A stretch of DNA of 64,000 nucleotides. Origin: Megamerina dolium. Its lineage: Eukaryota > Arthropoda > Insecta > Diptera > Megamerinidae. The number at the start of each line of letters is the position of its first letter. Positions within the stretch are counted from its first letter, which is position 1. The stretch lies in assembly GCA_963854835.1 (NCBI GenBank), contig OY978526.1, forward strand, positions 24,272,334-24,336,333, given 5' to 3'. Position numbers and translations under genes: made by a program. This document shows, piece after piece, positions 1 through 14,400 of this stretch. The notes under the pieces were generated by a model. The model saw only the letters and a list, made by a program, of their open reading frames with translations, did not search any database and was not told where the DNA came from.

Positions 1-2206
1 ATAAGATGAGTAGTTAAATATTTTATAAAAGTGAAATTAGAATTTTAAATAAACACAATAAAGACAAGCTTATATATTATAGCATGATAAGCAAAATTTA
101 GAATTCAAATTAGTTAAACGAGCACAACTCAACTTAAATTGAGATGAGTTAAGGTATGAAATTGAAAATGATAATCAAACGAGATACGAGATAGCAACTG
201 AGGTAGGATAGCTAGTGTGTAACACACTTTGAAAAATTTCAAATTAATTGCTCTGGCTGCTGTTTATTTTAAATAAAATAAAATAAAATATAGAAATAAT
301 AATATTGGAATATATGGACAATTATTCACAAAAATTTCTTATTGGACTTCAAGTGTACTAAAGTAAAGAAAAATGTTTGAATTACTTCTCATTTGTTAGA
401 CTTGTTCACGGTATATAAATTTAAAGAAAAAAAATTACATCAATTTTTTTATCATTTTACATACAATTTTTTTTTGAGTGTACCTAAGCACATGCACACC
501 TTTATTCATGCTGAGAAAGAACTTAACTATAAATATGATATTTGAATGAATATATGTAAATTACAACATTGTAGCATTTGATTGAATATAAAAAAGGCAA
601 AAAATCCGAGTAGAAGAAGATAAATACATAAGAACATTTCAAGGTCTAGCCTTTAAGAACTGTTTTTTGAATATACTCAATTCAGAGCTATACATTTTTA
701 TATGATATGTATTATACAATTTATGCAGCTAAGAATAATAACTAGACACAGCCTAGAGAAATACAATATCAATATGTATGTATACTCGTTTGTGTATATA
801 TATACTATACATATGCAAAACGTGTATATAGAAAACGTTGTATCTCTCAGAGCTATTTACAAAACTATATATTGTACTTACATATATTAGAAGTATTTCA
901 TATTATAGAATATTTTAAAATTTCAAATTTAACCTGTTTTAAACAAATCAATTCTATACAGAGAGAATACACACACACACATTAAAAGGTATGGGTTTTC
1001 GATAAAATCGTATAGAAAAGCTATAAAAATACTAATAAAAGGTATATTTTACATGTAAATATGGTTGATGTTTAAAATTATTTGAATAGAAGTATTTGCT
1101 AGAAATTGAAAGATTTAAAATTTAAGTTTTTTGATCAAATGTGCTTTAAAAATGACTCTTTATAACTAGTTGCAAACAAACTATATCTTCATAGAAGCTT
1201 ATTAATTGACAATTCATTGCTTAATATGCATCTAGTACATATTATTTATGTTCGTGCTTACAACAACTAGCTAACAAATTGTCTTAGTTTGTATATGTGT
1301 GTAGTTGTAGTATGTGTGTGGTTGACTAAAAAGTCCAAATACATATGAGTGCCAATCAATTTTAATTGCAAATAACCCTCACAAAATGATGATCTACAAG
1401 GGATAAACTGAAAATGATTAAAAATTGCAATCTTATGTTTATCGTAGTTTTATTCAATAACTATTTTGCATTGAACACATACACATACACATGCGTATGT
1501 ATGAATTTAAATTTGAAATTGAAATTTTGCTCACACAGACTTAGTGCATATAGTGTATACACACACACACACACCCTAAAACATGCTTCCACCAATATGC
1601 TCACTCATACATATGATTATACGCGCTTGAAAGATGCTCTAATCTTCAAGTACACACACACATACACACACTCACGCAAACACCTTCATGAATACAGACA
1701 ATCGCATGTACATATGTACGTTGAAATGTTTTGTGGCAGATCGAAGCCGGTCGACGATCGTCTAACCGCTAGGCAACAACACGAAGCAATAGAAGCTGAA
1801 ATTTTTTTAGCACTTGTCTTAAATTTTAATGCAATCATTGGATTGTCGTTAGTTGACAATCGACCAGCAACGGCGACATTGTAACAACTAACAATCAAAA
1901 TAATTTGCCCTTTTTGGCAGGGTTGTAGTGTTTTGGGAATATTTAGTTGTTGTTGTTGTTATTATTCTTATAATATTGTGAGACACAACAAAATTTGTGA
2001 GACATAATATTTAGTGTGAAAGGAAGTGAAATTATTTGTAAACGAATAAGAAGAGCAGATAGAGTGTAAAAAGTGATAAAGCAAATTTATAAAATTTGTG
2101 CAAATTACATTGTAAAAAGAAAATTTACATAAATTAATTTCTGCGAAAAGTAATATAAAAGCAAAAAAAAAAAAACAAAAAATAAAAGCAAACATATAAA
2201 TACATA
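1..2206 (+). other. Upstream flank and probable 5' UTR of the P450 gene
   Basis: AT-rich non-coding DNA. Small CA-dinucleotide tracts lie near 969-981 and 1558-1574. A region around 1730-1890 is less AT-rich. I cannot place a TATA box or initiator with confidence. The last 240 bp before the ATG are purine- and A-rich, as fly leaders often are, and an in-frame TAA at 2183 sets the start codon. Confidence 0.5.
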
Positions 2207-2441
2207 ATGTCGTCAAAAGTTGTGTCATCACTTATGGCCGAGAGTGTGCTACTCTCGAAGGCAACAACATTTGTTTCCGGTTACTCGCCCATCACCATTT
2301 TTCTAGTGGCAGCCGTTTCAGTGTTTCTGGTGGTCTATAATAAGCGAAGAGCACGTATGGTCAAATTGATTGAGAAAATACCAGGACCTGCCTCAATGCC
2401 ATTCATAGGAAATTCTATCGAAATGAATGTTGATCATGATG
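2207..2441 (+). CDS. Cyp4c3: Cyp4c3-like exon 1
   Basis: Residues 1-78 plus one base of codon 79. It encodes the ER signal anchor (hydrophobic 28-44, then a basic KRRAR stretch) and the proline-rich hinge IPGPASMPF. The donor after 2441 reads GTATGT. The open frame runs past the donor into intron sequence and stops soon after, so the splice is needed. Confidence 0.93.
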
Positions 2442-5400
2442 GTATGTACCCATTAAGGTTTCACACACATCGAATTTTTAATACTAGCAATACATAGTGC
2501 CTACATAGAACCCTTTATTGTGATTGATGTGTTAAAAAGAGTCGAGTAAAAGCCAATATCATTTCGTATGCAGTGTGAAATATTTCGACCATGAATTTGT
2601 ATATATATATAGTTTTTTTCTTTCTTTTCTTTTGGAGTCGCTTTATTTATTTCTTTTGCTTTTGTTCACAAAAATTTATTTATTTATATTACGTCTTATA
2701 AGTACATACATACATACATACATACATACATGTTAGTATGAATGAAGCACGGCATTTGATTAAATATTTTGTTGGCAGCATCTAACGGAGGTGTTAAATA
2801 TGACCGATACAAGTGAAGCGATTGAAAATAAGTAACCAATAGCAATATGATAAAAATCAAAATAATCTTCTATTTACCATTGAATGCTTGTGTGAATGAA
2901 AAATCAAAATAAATGATTGAATATAAAAATAAACAGTTACATAGTTCAACTTCTTGTGGTATTTGGAGTATGACTACATAATATACTACTAGTCGTATGA
3001 GTGCTAATTACATTGTACACATATTGATTCTGACAAATTGCATTCTTTTTTTAAATCACATTCTTATTGCACGCGACTGAATATTCGATGTATGTATATA
3101 TTTACATGCTATGAAATAGGCAAAGTAGTATTAAATTTTTATTGATTAAATTTATTAGCATCTAACATCTGGCATCAGGCATCATTGGGGGAAGAATACC
3201 TATATATGATACTAATAGGTATGCTAATCTCATGTATGGCATGTCAATTACGTTCGGATAGATTTAAGAATTGGTGCTTAGGCTCATATTGAGTCTTCAA
3301 ACGCCATTCGTCTTATTTTGCAAACTATGGGCAAAGCATTAGTAGGAGATTCAAAATGATTATGAGCATTTGCTACGTAACGGTCGCGACATTCGCATGT
3401 ATAAATTATGAGGAATTATGTGCTACTAAGTTTCGTTATTTTATAGCACAAGCTGAGTACTTTATTTATGCGAAAATGTAGTCTATTGTAAGAATTTAAG
3501 ATATTAATCAATATAAAGTGCTGCGGACGCGACAAAATATTGAAAATTTGCTAAATTTTGAGAAGCGATTCTTTTTTTTTCCTTGAAAATGGACAAATTA
3601 AACTAAAAGAATCATTTTTAGATTCTTTTAAGCAATATAAAGCGGAAGTGGCATTACGGATGTGGCAAATTTTGCTTTTAAATTATAGTTTTAGTCAAAT
3701 ACATAATTTTTTAAACTATTTTAAGAGGAAATAATCATGATCTATCTATAATCACATATATAAAAAACCATTGGTTCTCTTCTCCATGAGATATCGAATC
3801 GGGAATGATATAACCTATAGTGCTGAAATTTGGTATGTGAGATAAGTTTGTCGATAGAATGTCAAATGCAAAAAATTTTTTGAGTTTGAGTACTTTATTT
3901 AAGCGAAAACACAGTCGTGTGTAAGATTTCAAGATATCATTCAATATAAAGTGGTGTGGACGCGACAAAACATTGAAAATTTATGTAATTTTGGACAACT
4001 GGAAGTGGCATGACATATATAACTCAAATAAAAAATATGCATTTATTTTCAAATAAGACTGAATTTGAATGTGTTTTCTTATTGATATTTTTGCATTTGA
4101 GATTCATTATTGGTGGTTACAAAAAAATTCGGTTTTTTTCAATTTCTTTTTACCTGCTCCATGTAAACAAAGTAGACAATTGCCATTCCTTTTGGAATAA
4201 GAATCTTGAATGCTGATAATATTGCATTTAATATGCTGATATTGCTTTTTTTAAGCTTTATTATTGGAGGTTAAATAAATATTTGTACCATTTTTGATTT
4301 TTAATTATTTTCAGTTTTTGGTTGAATTGTCGCCTATAACCTACATTGATAATATCCATTTCGTTTCGAAGAAAAAAAAAATAATTAAATTACTCATCCA
4401 GGCAATTATAATTGAAAAATTATGAATTTAATCTTTATTATTATTGGTTAAATCAAATATGCCGGCATTTTTAATTATTCAGTTTTTTGCACTATTGCTT
4501 GACCTTTGTAAAGAAATTCCCCTATCAACATATAATATATAGTAAGTATATATATTTAATTATTCTTATTATAAAATGTTGTTTATATTTATAATAATTT
4601 GGCTTTGGCTTTCATTCATTAAATATCTAATAATGAATTCAAATTAAAACAAATAATTTCACTTTCATTTCATACGTTTTGCCTCTACGCAAGTGCCACT
4701 TAAAGAAGATATGAATATAAAAAATAAAAATAGGTAATGTAAAAAACCACAACAAAATAGTATTGTAGATGAAAAAATGTACTTTTTTTTTAGCATTGTA
4801 AGCAAAAAATGCGAAAATAATACGAAACGAAACAAATAAAAATAGATTTTGACACGACTTGTCAAATAAAATTGGTAAAAATAAGTAATAAAGGCCATAA
4901 ACGTAACTGAAGATTAATTTATGAACGGCTTGTTGAAGTACTAGACATACATACAATACATACAAAATTGCCAAAAACAATTAAGAAACGATTTATATAA
5001 ATAATATATATGTATGATTTTTTTTACGATCACTTATTTAATTTATTGCATTTTAAGTATTTTAATAAATTCATTAAATTTAAGTAATTGTATATTTAAG
5101 ATAATTCATCATTTTAATACCCTACGTGAGTGGTTAGATTCAGTTCGAAATGAAGTGCATTGATGTTGAGTTACTTATATGGTATCAAATATGATATGAA
5201 TCTGTATGTATGCAGTTATGATGTCATTAGAATAGCATTCAATTCTTTATATGTAGTAGTAGTCACATATGCACTAACGTGAATTGTAACGTGTTATAGT
5301 GACGAGTTTGATTGACGAGAAGATTGATGATTTTTTTCATATATTATTGCATTAAATTTGCAATTACTTATAAATCTTTACAAGTTCTTTGCAAATAGAA

Positions 5401-8400
5401 TACGTAATTAAATGGATTTTTATTTTAAGATTTTATATATAAAATATTTTCTCTTTTAATAAACTCCCATACAAAATGAATACAAAACAAAAGAAATCCA
5501 CAAATATCGTCATAACTGATCTCAATTAATCTTACCCCCTCAACATTTTTTACATTCTATCTGCACCCATTAAGGGGACTGCCATACGAAATTAGGAAAA
5601 ACACATAAAATTGACAATAACGGCTCAGAAATCACCTCTAGAGCAATCAAATGTATTACTGAACCTCTCATTTTTCCTTCTTAATATTTTCCTTGAACAC
5701 ATGTATCCCCTATCTCTACCCGTTAAGGGCATTCCCATACAAAATAAGGGAGAAATATATGGAAATCGACAATAATTGCCTAAAAATCACCCGAAGAGTG
5801 ATAAAATGTACGACTGACCCCAAATAATTTCTCGTCCCTAACTTTTTACGAATATACTGAGCCCTTATCTCTACCTCTTCCGGGAACTCCCATATGATAT
5901 GAACTTAAAAAATTTGAAAATCAATATATAATCGCGTAACTGAATAGGAATCGACTAATGTAAAATGTATGCATAACCCTCAATAATTTTTACTCCTTAG
6001 CATTTCGTCTGAATATACTTAACACCTATTGCTACCACTTAAGGGGACTTCCATACGAAATGACCGAAAAAACCCAGAAAATTGAATGTAACTGCTCAGA
6101 AATCGGCACTAGAGCGCTGAAATGTATGATTGACTCTCATAAATTTTTTATTTTCAATATTCCCTCTAAATGTACTTATCATATATCCGCACTACTTACG
6201 GTCCCCTACAAAGTTGTTGCTTTTATAGTGGTTATTAAAAGCAAAAAGTTGGCGAGGTCCAAATCGGGTATTTATTTATACTTCTTTGGGAAGAAATGTT
6301 GAAAATAATACCAACTTTATATTTTTAATTGATGTAGCCATTGGAATTAACTATAAAAATACTTTCTTTCACTAAAACCAAATGTGATTGAGTAATTCGC
6401 TTATTCATTTTCTTCCATGTACTACTAGAGGTTATACAGTACCTTGAAAACCATTCGATAATACCTACTAATACTACCTACTATTATGTATTTGTATCGT
6501 ACATCTGTTTCTAGCACATACGAAGCTCTTTGCCACACAAAAATAATAATCATAACAAATTATTATTAAGTACCAACTTCCTATATGGTCAAATATCATT
6601 GTCATAATACATATAACATCTTGAAACTCGCACACAATACAACATTTATCAATTCATATACATACGTACGTACGTACTACTTATAAACCTACTGCTAACC
6701 TCTAAGAATGGTAAAAGATGTGAAAAAAAATATATATATACAAATCATTATATGTATGATATAAGTTTGTATTAATATTCGCAATTGATATTATTGCCAT
6801 CACATACGTAGGAATTAACAAATAACAAAAAACCATCAAAAACAAATACAATATGCATTTATAAATATTACTTATACCTTAATCTTGAAATGTTGTAGAT
6901 AGATGCTCAATTAATATTTAGTAGTTTGCTTGAATATTCAATATTATTTGAGTTTGATTTGTTGTTGTTTTCTATAACACTTAAATGTTGTTTAGCTTAC
7001 AATACGTATAAAAAATCATTGTTCATTGACCCCATGTTAATAAGCACAGTTTCAACCACCAATACCTAGTAACAATAATGATTAATTAGCAATTCAAAAA
7101 TTAAATCTGTTAACATCAACCGAAGGGTGTTTGAATGCGGAAAACGAAAATAAAAGTGCTGATCTCTATTGACGTTGACGTTGTTATAAATATATTATAT
7201 ATATTATATATAGTATGTATGCATGTAGATATGTATGTATGAATATATAGTATATAATATGCCATGCATATTAAAACAATTTGTGATTGTGTGATAAGGC
7301 CAATTCTTTATTGATAGTATAATTTGCTAAAACTCCATTCAATGATCCAAAGGTTAGTTGTATAGAAAATAAATAGAAAATATCATATATATAATTTGCC
7401 AATGACAAATAGCAATTTATGCAATATAGACTCGGAAACGAAATTTATCAACTGTACGACGAATTGCTCGTTCAGTTGGACGATTATGTATACCATAAAA
7501 TTCATGCACCTTGTTATATGTTTCACGAATGGAACACTGATTTTCCATTCGATAACGATTAAGAATAACTACCTAACTCTTAGAGTTCACAGTTGCTTTT
7601 GCATTTTATTTCTACCGGAAGTTCCATCACTCTGAAAAACTAACCCTATAGATGTAAAACCATTTAATTGCAGTAATTATGAAACCATCAAGCTAAAAAT
7701 TGGTACAAAAAATTTATTTTTACTAAGGAAAGTGTGAGTTTATAAATAATCGAAATCGGTTGAAAACCACGCCTATCTCCCATACAAAAATATGTTGTAG
7801 AATGGCTTTTTTAAGTCTTTTTATGCAAAAATATCAATCTCATGGACTTAAATTCGGCACGCAAAGTTATATTTACCATAAAATTGATATGTTAGAAAAT
7901 GAGCGTAATCGGATGAAAACCACGCCTACCTTCCATACAAAATATTGTTTTTAAAAGTATATTTTCACATTATATGCCCGAAAATATAAAGCTATCGAAC
8001 TAAAAATCATTACAGAAAGTACATATGATCAGCTAGTAAATATATTATAAAATGGGCGTAATCAACTAAAAACTAGACCTACCTTCCATACAAAAGTACG
8101 TCATTGAATGGGGAATTTCACACTTTACACACGAAGCTATAAAGTTATCAAGCTGAAACTCGGTACATAAGATTCTATTTACTGATAAATATACATATTT
8201 AAAAATAAATTAAATCAAATAAAAATTACGCCTACCTCCCATACAAACTTATGCATCCGTCTGTACGTTGTTACACTTTGTACGGAAACTTATAAAGCTA
8301 TCACTTTGAAATCCGGTATTTGGGATTATATTCTCAATTGATGAATAATAATTCGAAAATAAACTAAATCGAATAAAAATCACACCTACCACTCATACAA

Positions 8401-11400
8401 AATTATGTTCGCATAACTCCATTATAAAAGTCTTTCTTTCCAAAAGCACTTAACTGTAGTGGTGCAAGGTAACTAAGTATCAATATTTTTTCTTCTTATT
8501 TCATTAAGTGATTTCGAATGATTTTATTGTTCTAAAAATCATATAATTTTTATGATTTTTATTCAACAAATACAATAAACTTGTTTCCTTTAGCTTCTTA
8601 CAAGCAGACAAAAAAAAAAATACTACTCTTCTTTAAAATAAATTTTTCCACTACCATTAATTTACATATTTACTACCATAAAATCTAATGAAAATTCTAA
8701 ATAAATTTAAACAACTTTAACCCCCCCAACAACTCCACTCGATGTGCTATCAATATAATATTTATTATATTTTATATTCGATTTGTTGTTTTTGTTGTTG
8801 TTGTTTTATATTCTTTGTTATAGTCTTTGAAAACTGACTAATGAGATTTTTCGATGATAGATACCATTGCACATATTGTATTGTATAAATATTTGTACTC
8901 GTGATTTCAGTTCCTCTTCCGTATGGTATCACAGAAAATAATGTCTTCGTGTATATGTGTTTGAATGTATATGGGTCCAATTAGAATTTTATGATGAACA
9001 AATTGAAAAGTAACACTAAATAATAATCATAAAATTAATATAAATCTTAATTTTTGTATTTTTTTCAATTGGTGCGCTTGAGAGTTGATTTTAAATGACT
9101 TAAGGTAATTTACTTTAGACGATACGTATAAATAGGAAGAAGAAATATTTTTGAAGGGCATTTTATGTGTGTGTTTGAGTGTGTGTGTAATTCAAAAAGA
9201 AGTATTTTCAAGAAATAAGAAAAATATTTGTTTATTACATATGTACATATAATTAAACATAATGAGTGTATTTTTATGAATGAATGTATTGTATTTCAAT
9301 ATTAAGATCTTCATTTGTAATCCATAATCATAATTATAAAGCTAATATAAATTTAATAAAAATAACATATAAAACAACGTGAAATAAAATACACAAGATA
9401 ATCAAGATGTAAATCTCATGAACGAACACATGGAATACACATATAAGTGTCTTAGTCATCACACATTTAATGGCTAACAAACTGTTTTTATTGTAAATGC
9501 ATGCGCCCATTGTCAGTAGCTTATTGAATGAATACATATTGAATGCATAAATTTAACACAAAAAAAAATTATTTAAAAAAAAATGTGACGACAACATTAT
9601 TATAATAATAACGGTAATTTAATAATACCAAATTTTGGTGGGAAGTTAATAATTATATTTGGGGGCACACACTTGACATTGTATGTTATACGTAGATGTA
9701 GAGAAATACACTAAATTTATATGTATGTGCTTATTAAAAGTAAGAGTAAATGCATTTAAGCATATTTCATATTCATATGCAAACACTAAAATTATTTTCG
9801 TATTAATTTAGTTTCTTTCAAGGTTGATTTAATCAAGATCGGCAAACCGTGATCAGTGAATATTCTTGAGTGAATTGATTGAGAGTTGCCAAACAACATT
9901 TACAATTTTATTTTTGAATCGAAATCTATATGATTAGATATTTATTGTTACAGGCAAGCAATAAATTCTAATTTGAATGAAGGTTTTGATGAAGTAAAAT
10001 GAAGAAAAAAAGAAAAAGAACGAATAAGAGCTTATATTTAATATTTTATTGCACAAGAGGTTAGAGATATTAAAGATATTATGTATATTTTTTTTTTACT
10101 TGTTTTTCGTTACTTGCTTATTTATAACCAGAGAAGACCAAAATGTGATATTACATATTTTACATATTTTGAGACATTTTTTAGGCGATTTTGCATATTT
10201 TCCATAATTTTAATATATTTCAGCATATTTTTGCCAATTTTGATAAATTTCCAAATATTTTTTTTTATCACATTTTTTACCAAATGAGTTTATGTCTTTA
10301 ACCCGGTCGATATTAAAACTTCATTAATGTCGAATTTTTTTTACAATAATGTCTAAATTTCTTATATTGCGAAACTGTTTTCGATAATATTGCAATAATC
10401 TGTGTGATAATTTCAAAATCATAATTTTTGCCAATTTACATTTCGACGTATTCACTTTGACAGCATTGTAAAAATTTTGACAATTTAATTTTTCTTGTAT
10501 AAAAATATACCACCAATAATGCAAAATATTTTCGACATTAATTCATTTGGCATTAATGCAACAATATTGAAAATTTTATTTATTGAATATTATTGCAAAA
10601 ATCTCTGTAATAATGTCGAAATCGTAATTTTTGCAAAATTTTGTTTCGACATCATTGAAAAAACAACGATTTCAATATAATTACAAAAATGTTCTTAAGA
10701 GAATTTTTTTCAATTTTGCAAAATTGTAAAATTTGTAATATGAAGTACGAACATTTCTTGCTTTGAACGAAATTCTTGATTTGAGAATGAATCTTGTATG
10801 TTAACAATAATTTAAAGATGCGAAAAAATTCAAATTTTGCCATTATTTTAAGCAATTTTTCTAAGAGCATATTTGATATACAATATATGTATATATTGCT
10901 ATATTTTTAATCTTTTGGTGTATATGTTGATCTCCCTGCTAAAAGCATGCCATTACCATCATGGCTTACCACTTGCATGATTTATGGTTCTATCTGCAAA
11001 AATGTAATGAGAAAAATGTTGAATTATTTGTGTCTTTTAACTTCAAGGTCGTTCAGCTTAACACTTGAGTATTATTTGATTTTCGTTTTTTTGTTATGCT
11101 TTAATGGACATCTACAATGGGTTTATAGCATCTACTCCTACCGGTTATTCATTTGAATTTAATGAATCTTATGAATTTAAGATTTTGTTCAATGATTCTA
11201 AATGCACACACACACACACACGCACACTCACATACATTTCTACAAATGTTAATAAATAACGTTTGTGCTGCATCATGGTAATAATAAGCAAAAACAATTA
11301 CATACCTACATTCATGCTACGTACAAACAGAATAAATACATTAGAAAAATGCTAGAGCACAGATTGTCAACGGCTTGCCTGAAGCATTTGCAGCTGCTTG

Positions 11401-14400
11401 TGTTCATAGCGTTAATGTGTTGTTATTGGTGCTTATGCTGTTTGATGCTGATGGCATAAAATACATAGTAACGAACAGCAAGCAGATCAATTGGCTCTTT
11501 TGGCTCTTTATATTAAATAATCAATTTGACTCCGCAAAATTTCTTTTTTGGTAATCGCTGATATCAATGTAACGTACATCTTAACATATATTATCATCAA
11601 TTAAATGGTTATGTTCATTATTAGAAAATTAATAAATTCAATTTATGTTCAATACAAATATGACATTGAGTTCTTTGAATATTTTAACTAGAATTTTGCG
11701 ATTTTATCAAACGTACATTGACATTAAAAACAAAAGTGGCATAAAAGATAAAAAAATAAACAAGCAAAAATGTAAATTACATAACCTTACCAACCATTCA
11801 ACCTTACCATTATAGACTTATGCTTTATTAATAAATGAGATTTCAAAAAAAAAAAAGAAGAATGTTTGTCCAGCGATAGTGACCTTTTCTATTTTTCTTC
11901 TTCTTCTTCTTCTGAAATTCTAGCGTGTGCAGAAATTTATTTATTATTTATTCAAGATTTTTCAAATTTATTATTTTATACCCTGCACTTGAGTGCCATG
12001 GTATATTCTTTTTTGTCAGATGTTTGTAATCATTTGAAAGAACCTCTGGAACTATAGAAAAGCAGACTACATTAATCAAAGTCGAATGAATTAATATCGA
12101 AGAATGTTTGCAATGAGTTCGAAAAATTATTGGCATTTTGAAATAAAATCGAACAAAAATGTATAAAATGAGATTTTCGACATTATTCCAAATATGTTTG
12201 CAATAATTTTGAACTAAACGTTTATAGATTTCGAATTTCGATATTCGAATTTCAATATTACTGCAAAAATTTCGACATCATTGTAATTTTTTTACATTTT
12301 TTAATTCATAAGAAATTAATGCAAGGTTTACAAATACTAAAAAATTTTTACGAAATTTAGAATGTAGTACTTGTGTTCCAAGATCGTGGACACTAGAGAA
12401 AATGGGCACGATCGGCTAAATACCACGCTCATACAGAGCAAGTAAAGGGACTCTCCTCGAAAATTTCCACATTATTTCAACTGTCATAACCAATTTTTTT
12501 TTTCCTCTTTCTGTATTATATTTAGTACATCGACAAATATTTTAGAGCGTAATCAACTCATAAGAAATGGGCGTGCCATGTCTACTACTATATATATAAC
12601 TCTCATACTAAGTCACAATTGAGATCAGCTCAATAATGATCCATATTATATCCTTATATCCTTAAAAATAGTTATAAGACGAAATTTTTTGTATAAAGCT
12701 TAAAATTTTAATGGTTTAAAGTTTACTGAAAAATTAATATTACACGCCCACTATTTTATATAGCTGCCATACAAAGTGGTTACTTTGGCTCACTCAATGA
12801 AGTTACTATATTTTCCTTAAAAATATTTATATGACAGCCATATATGATACATGAGTCCATATTTCAAGATTGAAGTGACTTGTGAAAAAGAGGAAGACCT
12901 CGCCCACTATTTTGAATAGCTCCCATACAAAGACATTATGGTGATCAGCTCAATAATGTCGCTATACTCGCTTTAAGAGTGACTATAAAACAGTTATATT
13001 TGAATGGTTTTATGAATTTAATCAATTTTATCAAGTTTAAGAAAAAATAGAAACACCACGCCCATTATTTCAAACACCTGTCATACAAACTCACCACTGT
13101 GATCTGTTCAATAATATCGCTATATTCGACGGAAAAAGAACTGCCGGACAATCCAATTTGATTTGTGGGTATATATTTTATTGCATAAAAATTTAGAGTA
13201 CGCCTACTATTTTATATACCTCCCATACAAATTAACTATTTTGACACTCTCAATGACATCGCTATATTCTGTTTAAAGATGATATTTGTTTTTCTTATAA
13301 GAGCGCACATATAACTATTTTGACGGACTTAATATTGCTCAAATATGTTTCAATTCTTTATGATTATTGTATTGTATTTAGTCTATAATATATAGGCGTA
13401 ATACGCCTACTTTATACTTCACACATATATGAAAGTACGCCATGTAATCAGTATAAAAATGGGCTTAGGCTGACTGTAAGGCCATATTTAAATCATAAAA
13501 TTTTATTCGTATCCCAATGAAGTCACCAAAAGAAACTTTAGACAGTTATTCAAAACTGTACGCGTGTATTCAAAATTAGTTCGAAAAATTACTATTTTAT
13601 TCATTTAAAACCTGAAAGTGTTTTTTGTTTCTTTTCCTTTTTCTTATTTCTTTGATTTTTTTTTTTTTGGTTTTTTGGCAGAATTTCAATTCAACGTTTA
13701 TTTATGTAAATTTTTTGAAATAAAACACATCAAAATGCTCATATTGATAAATAATTCTAAATTTATATTTCTTAACGAACATAAAGCCGGATTTTTAATT
13801 TTTTTTATTATTCTATTTATATAATCATCCAGTTTATATTTATCTGCATATGTATTAGAATGATCTCGTATTGAATATCATTTAATTTTTGTATTTTTTT
13901 GCTTTGTCATCAAATGAATGTCACATATTTATCGATAAATTATAATTACAATAAATATTTTTTTTTTCTGTTTTTAAATAAACAAAAAAATAATTAAAAT
14001 AATAATAGTTTCTTTTGAAACAAACTATTAAAATTCGCCATTTTTTTTTTTTTTTGTGTTTTTAATTAAGCAACTTAGGCATGTGTACTATATACTCGAA
14101 TATTGTATTATTTAACTCTTAAGAAATACAATTTTGCTCTGTGGGGTGTAAGTAGTTTCTTTTCTATATCTTTATGCGTTCATAATGAACAATGATAATA
14201 ATTAATTGCAAATTTTGTAGCTCTTATAAATACTTTCATATAAAGAGTAGATTTGATAGAGAGAAACAAGAGACAAAACAAAAACACAACTCCCAAGTAC
14301 CAATTCGGCGAAAGTCATCAGTGTTTAGTGTACCATTTTTGTTGTTGCGGCTGTTGTTGATAGTGTTTTTTTTTTTTGCACGAATTTTGCTTTTGTGGGA

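Noticed and set aside
1414..1884. 156-residue open frame upstream of the P450
   Set aside because: Dominated by Thr-His and Tyr-Thr runs from CA repeats. No domain and no splice or family support.
7680..8470. CRISPR-like regular spacing
   Set aside because: 153-bp units with the whole unit repeated, in a eukaryotic intron; no short direct repeats with unique spacers.
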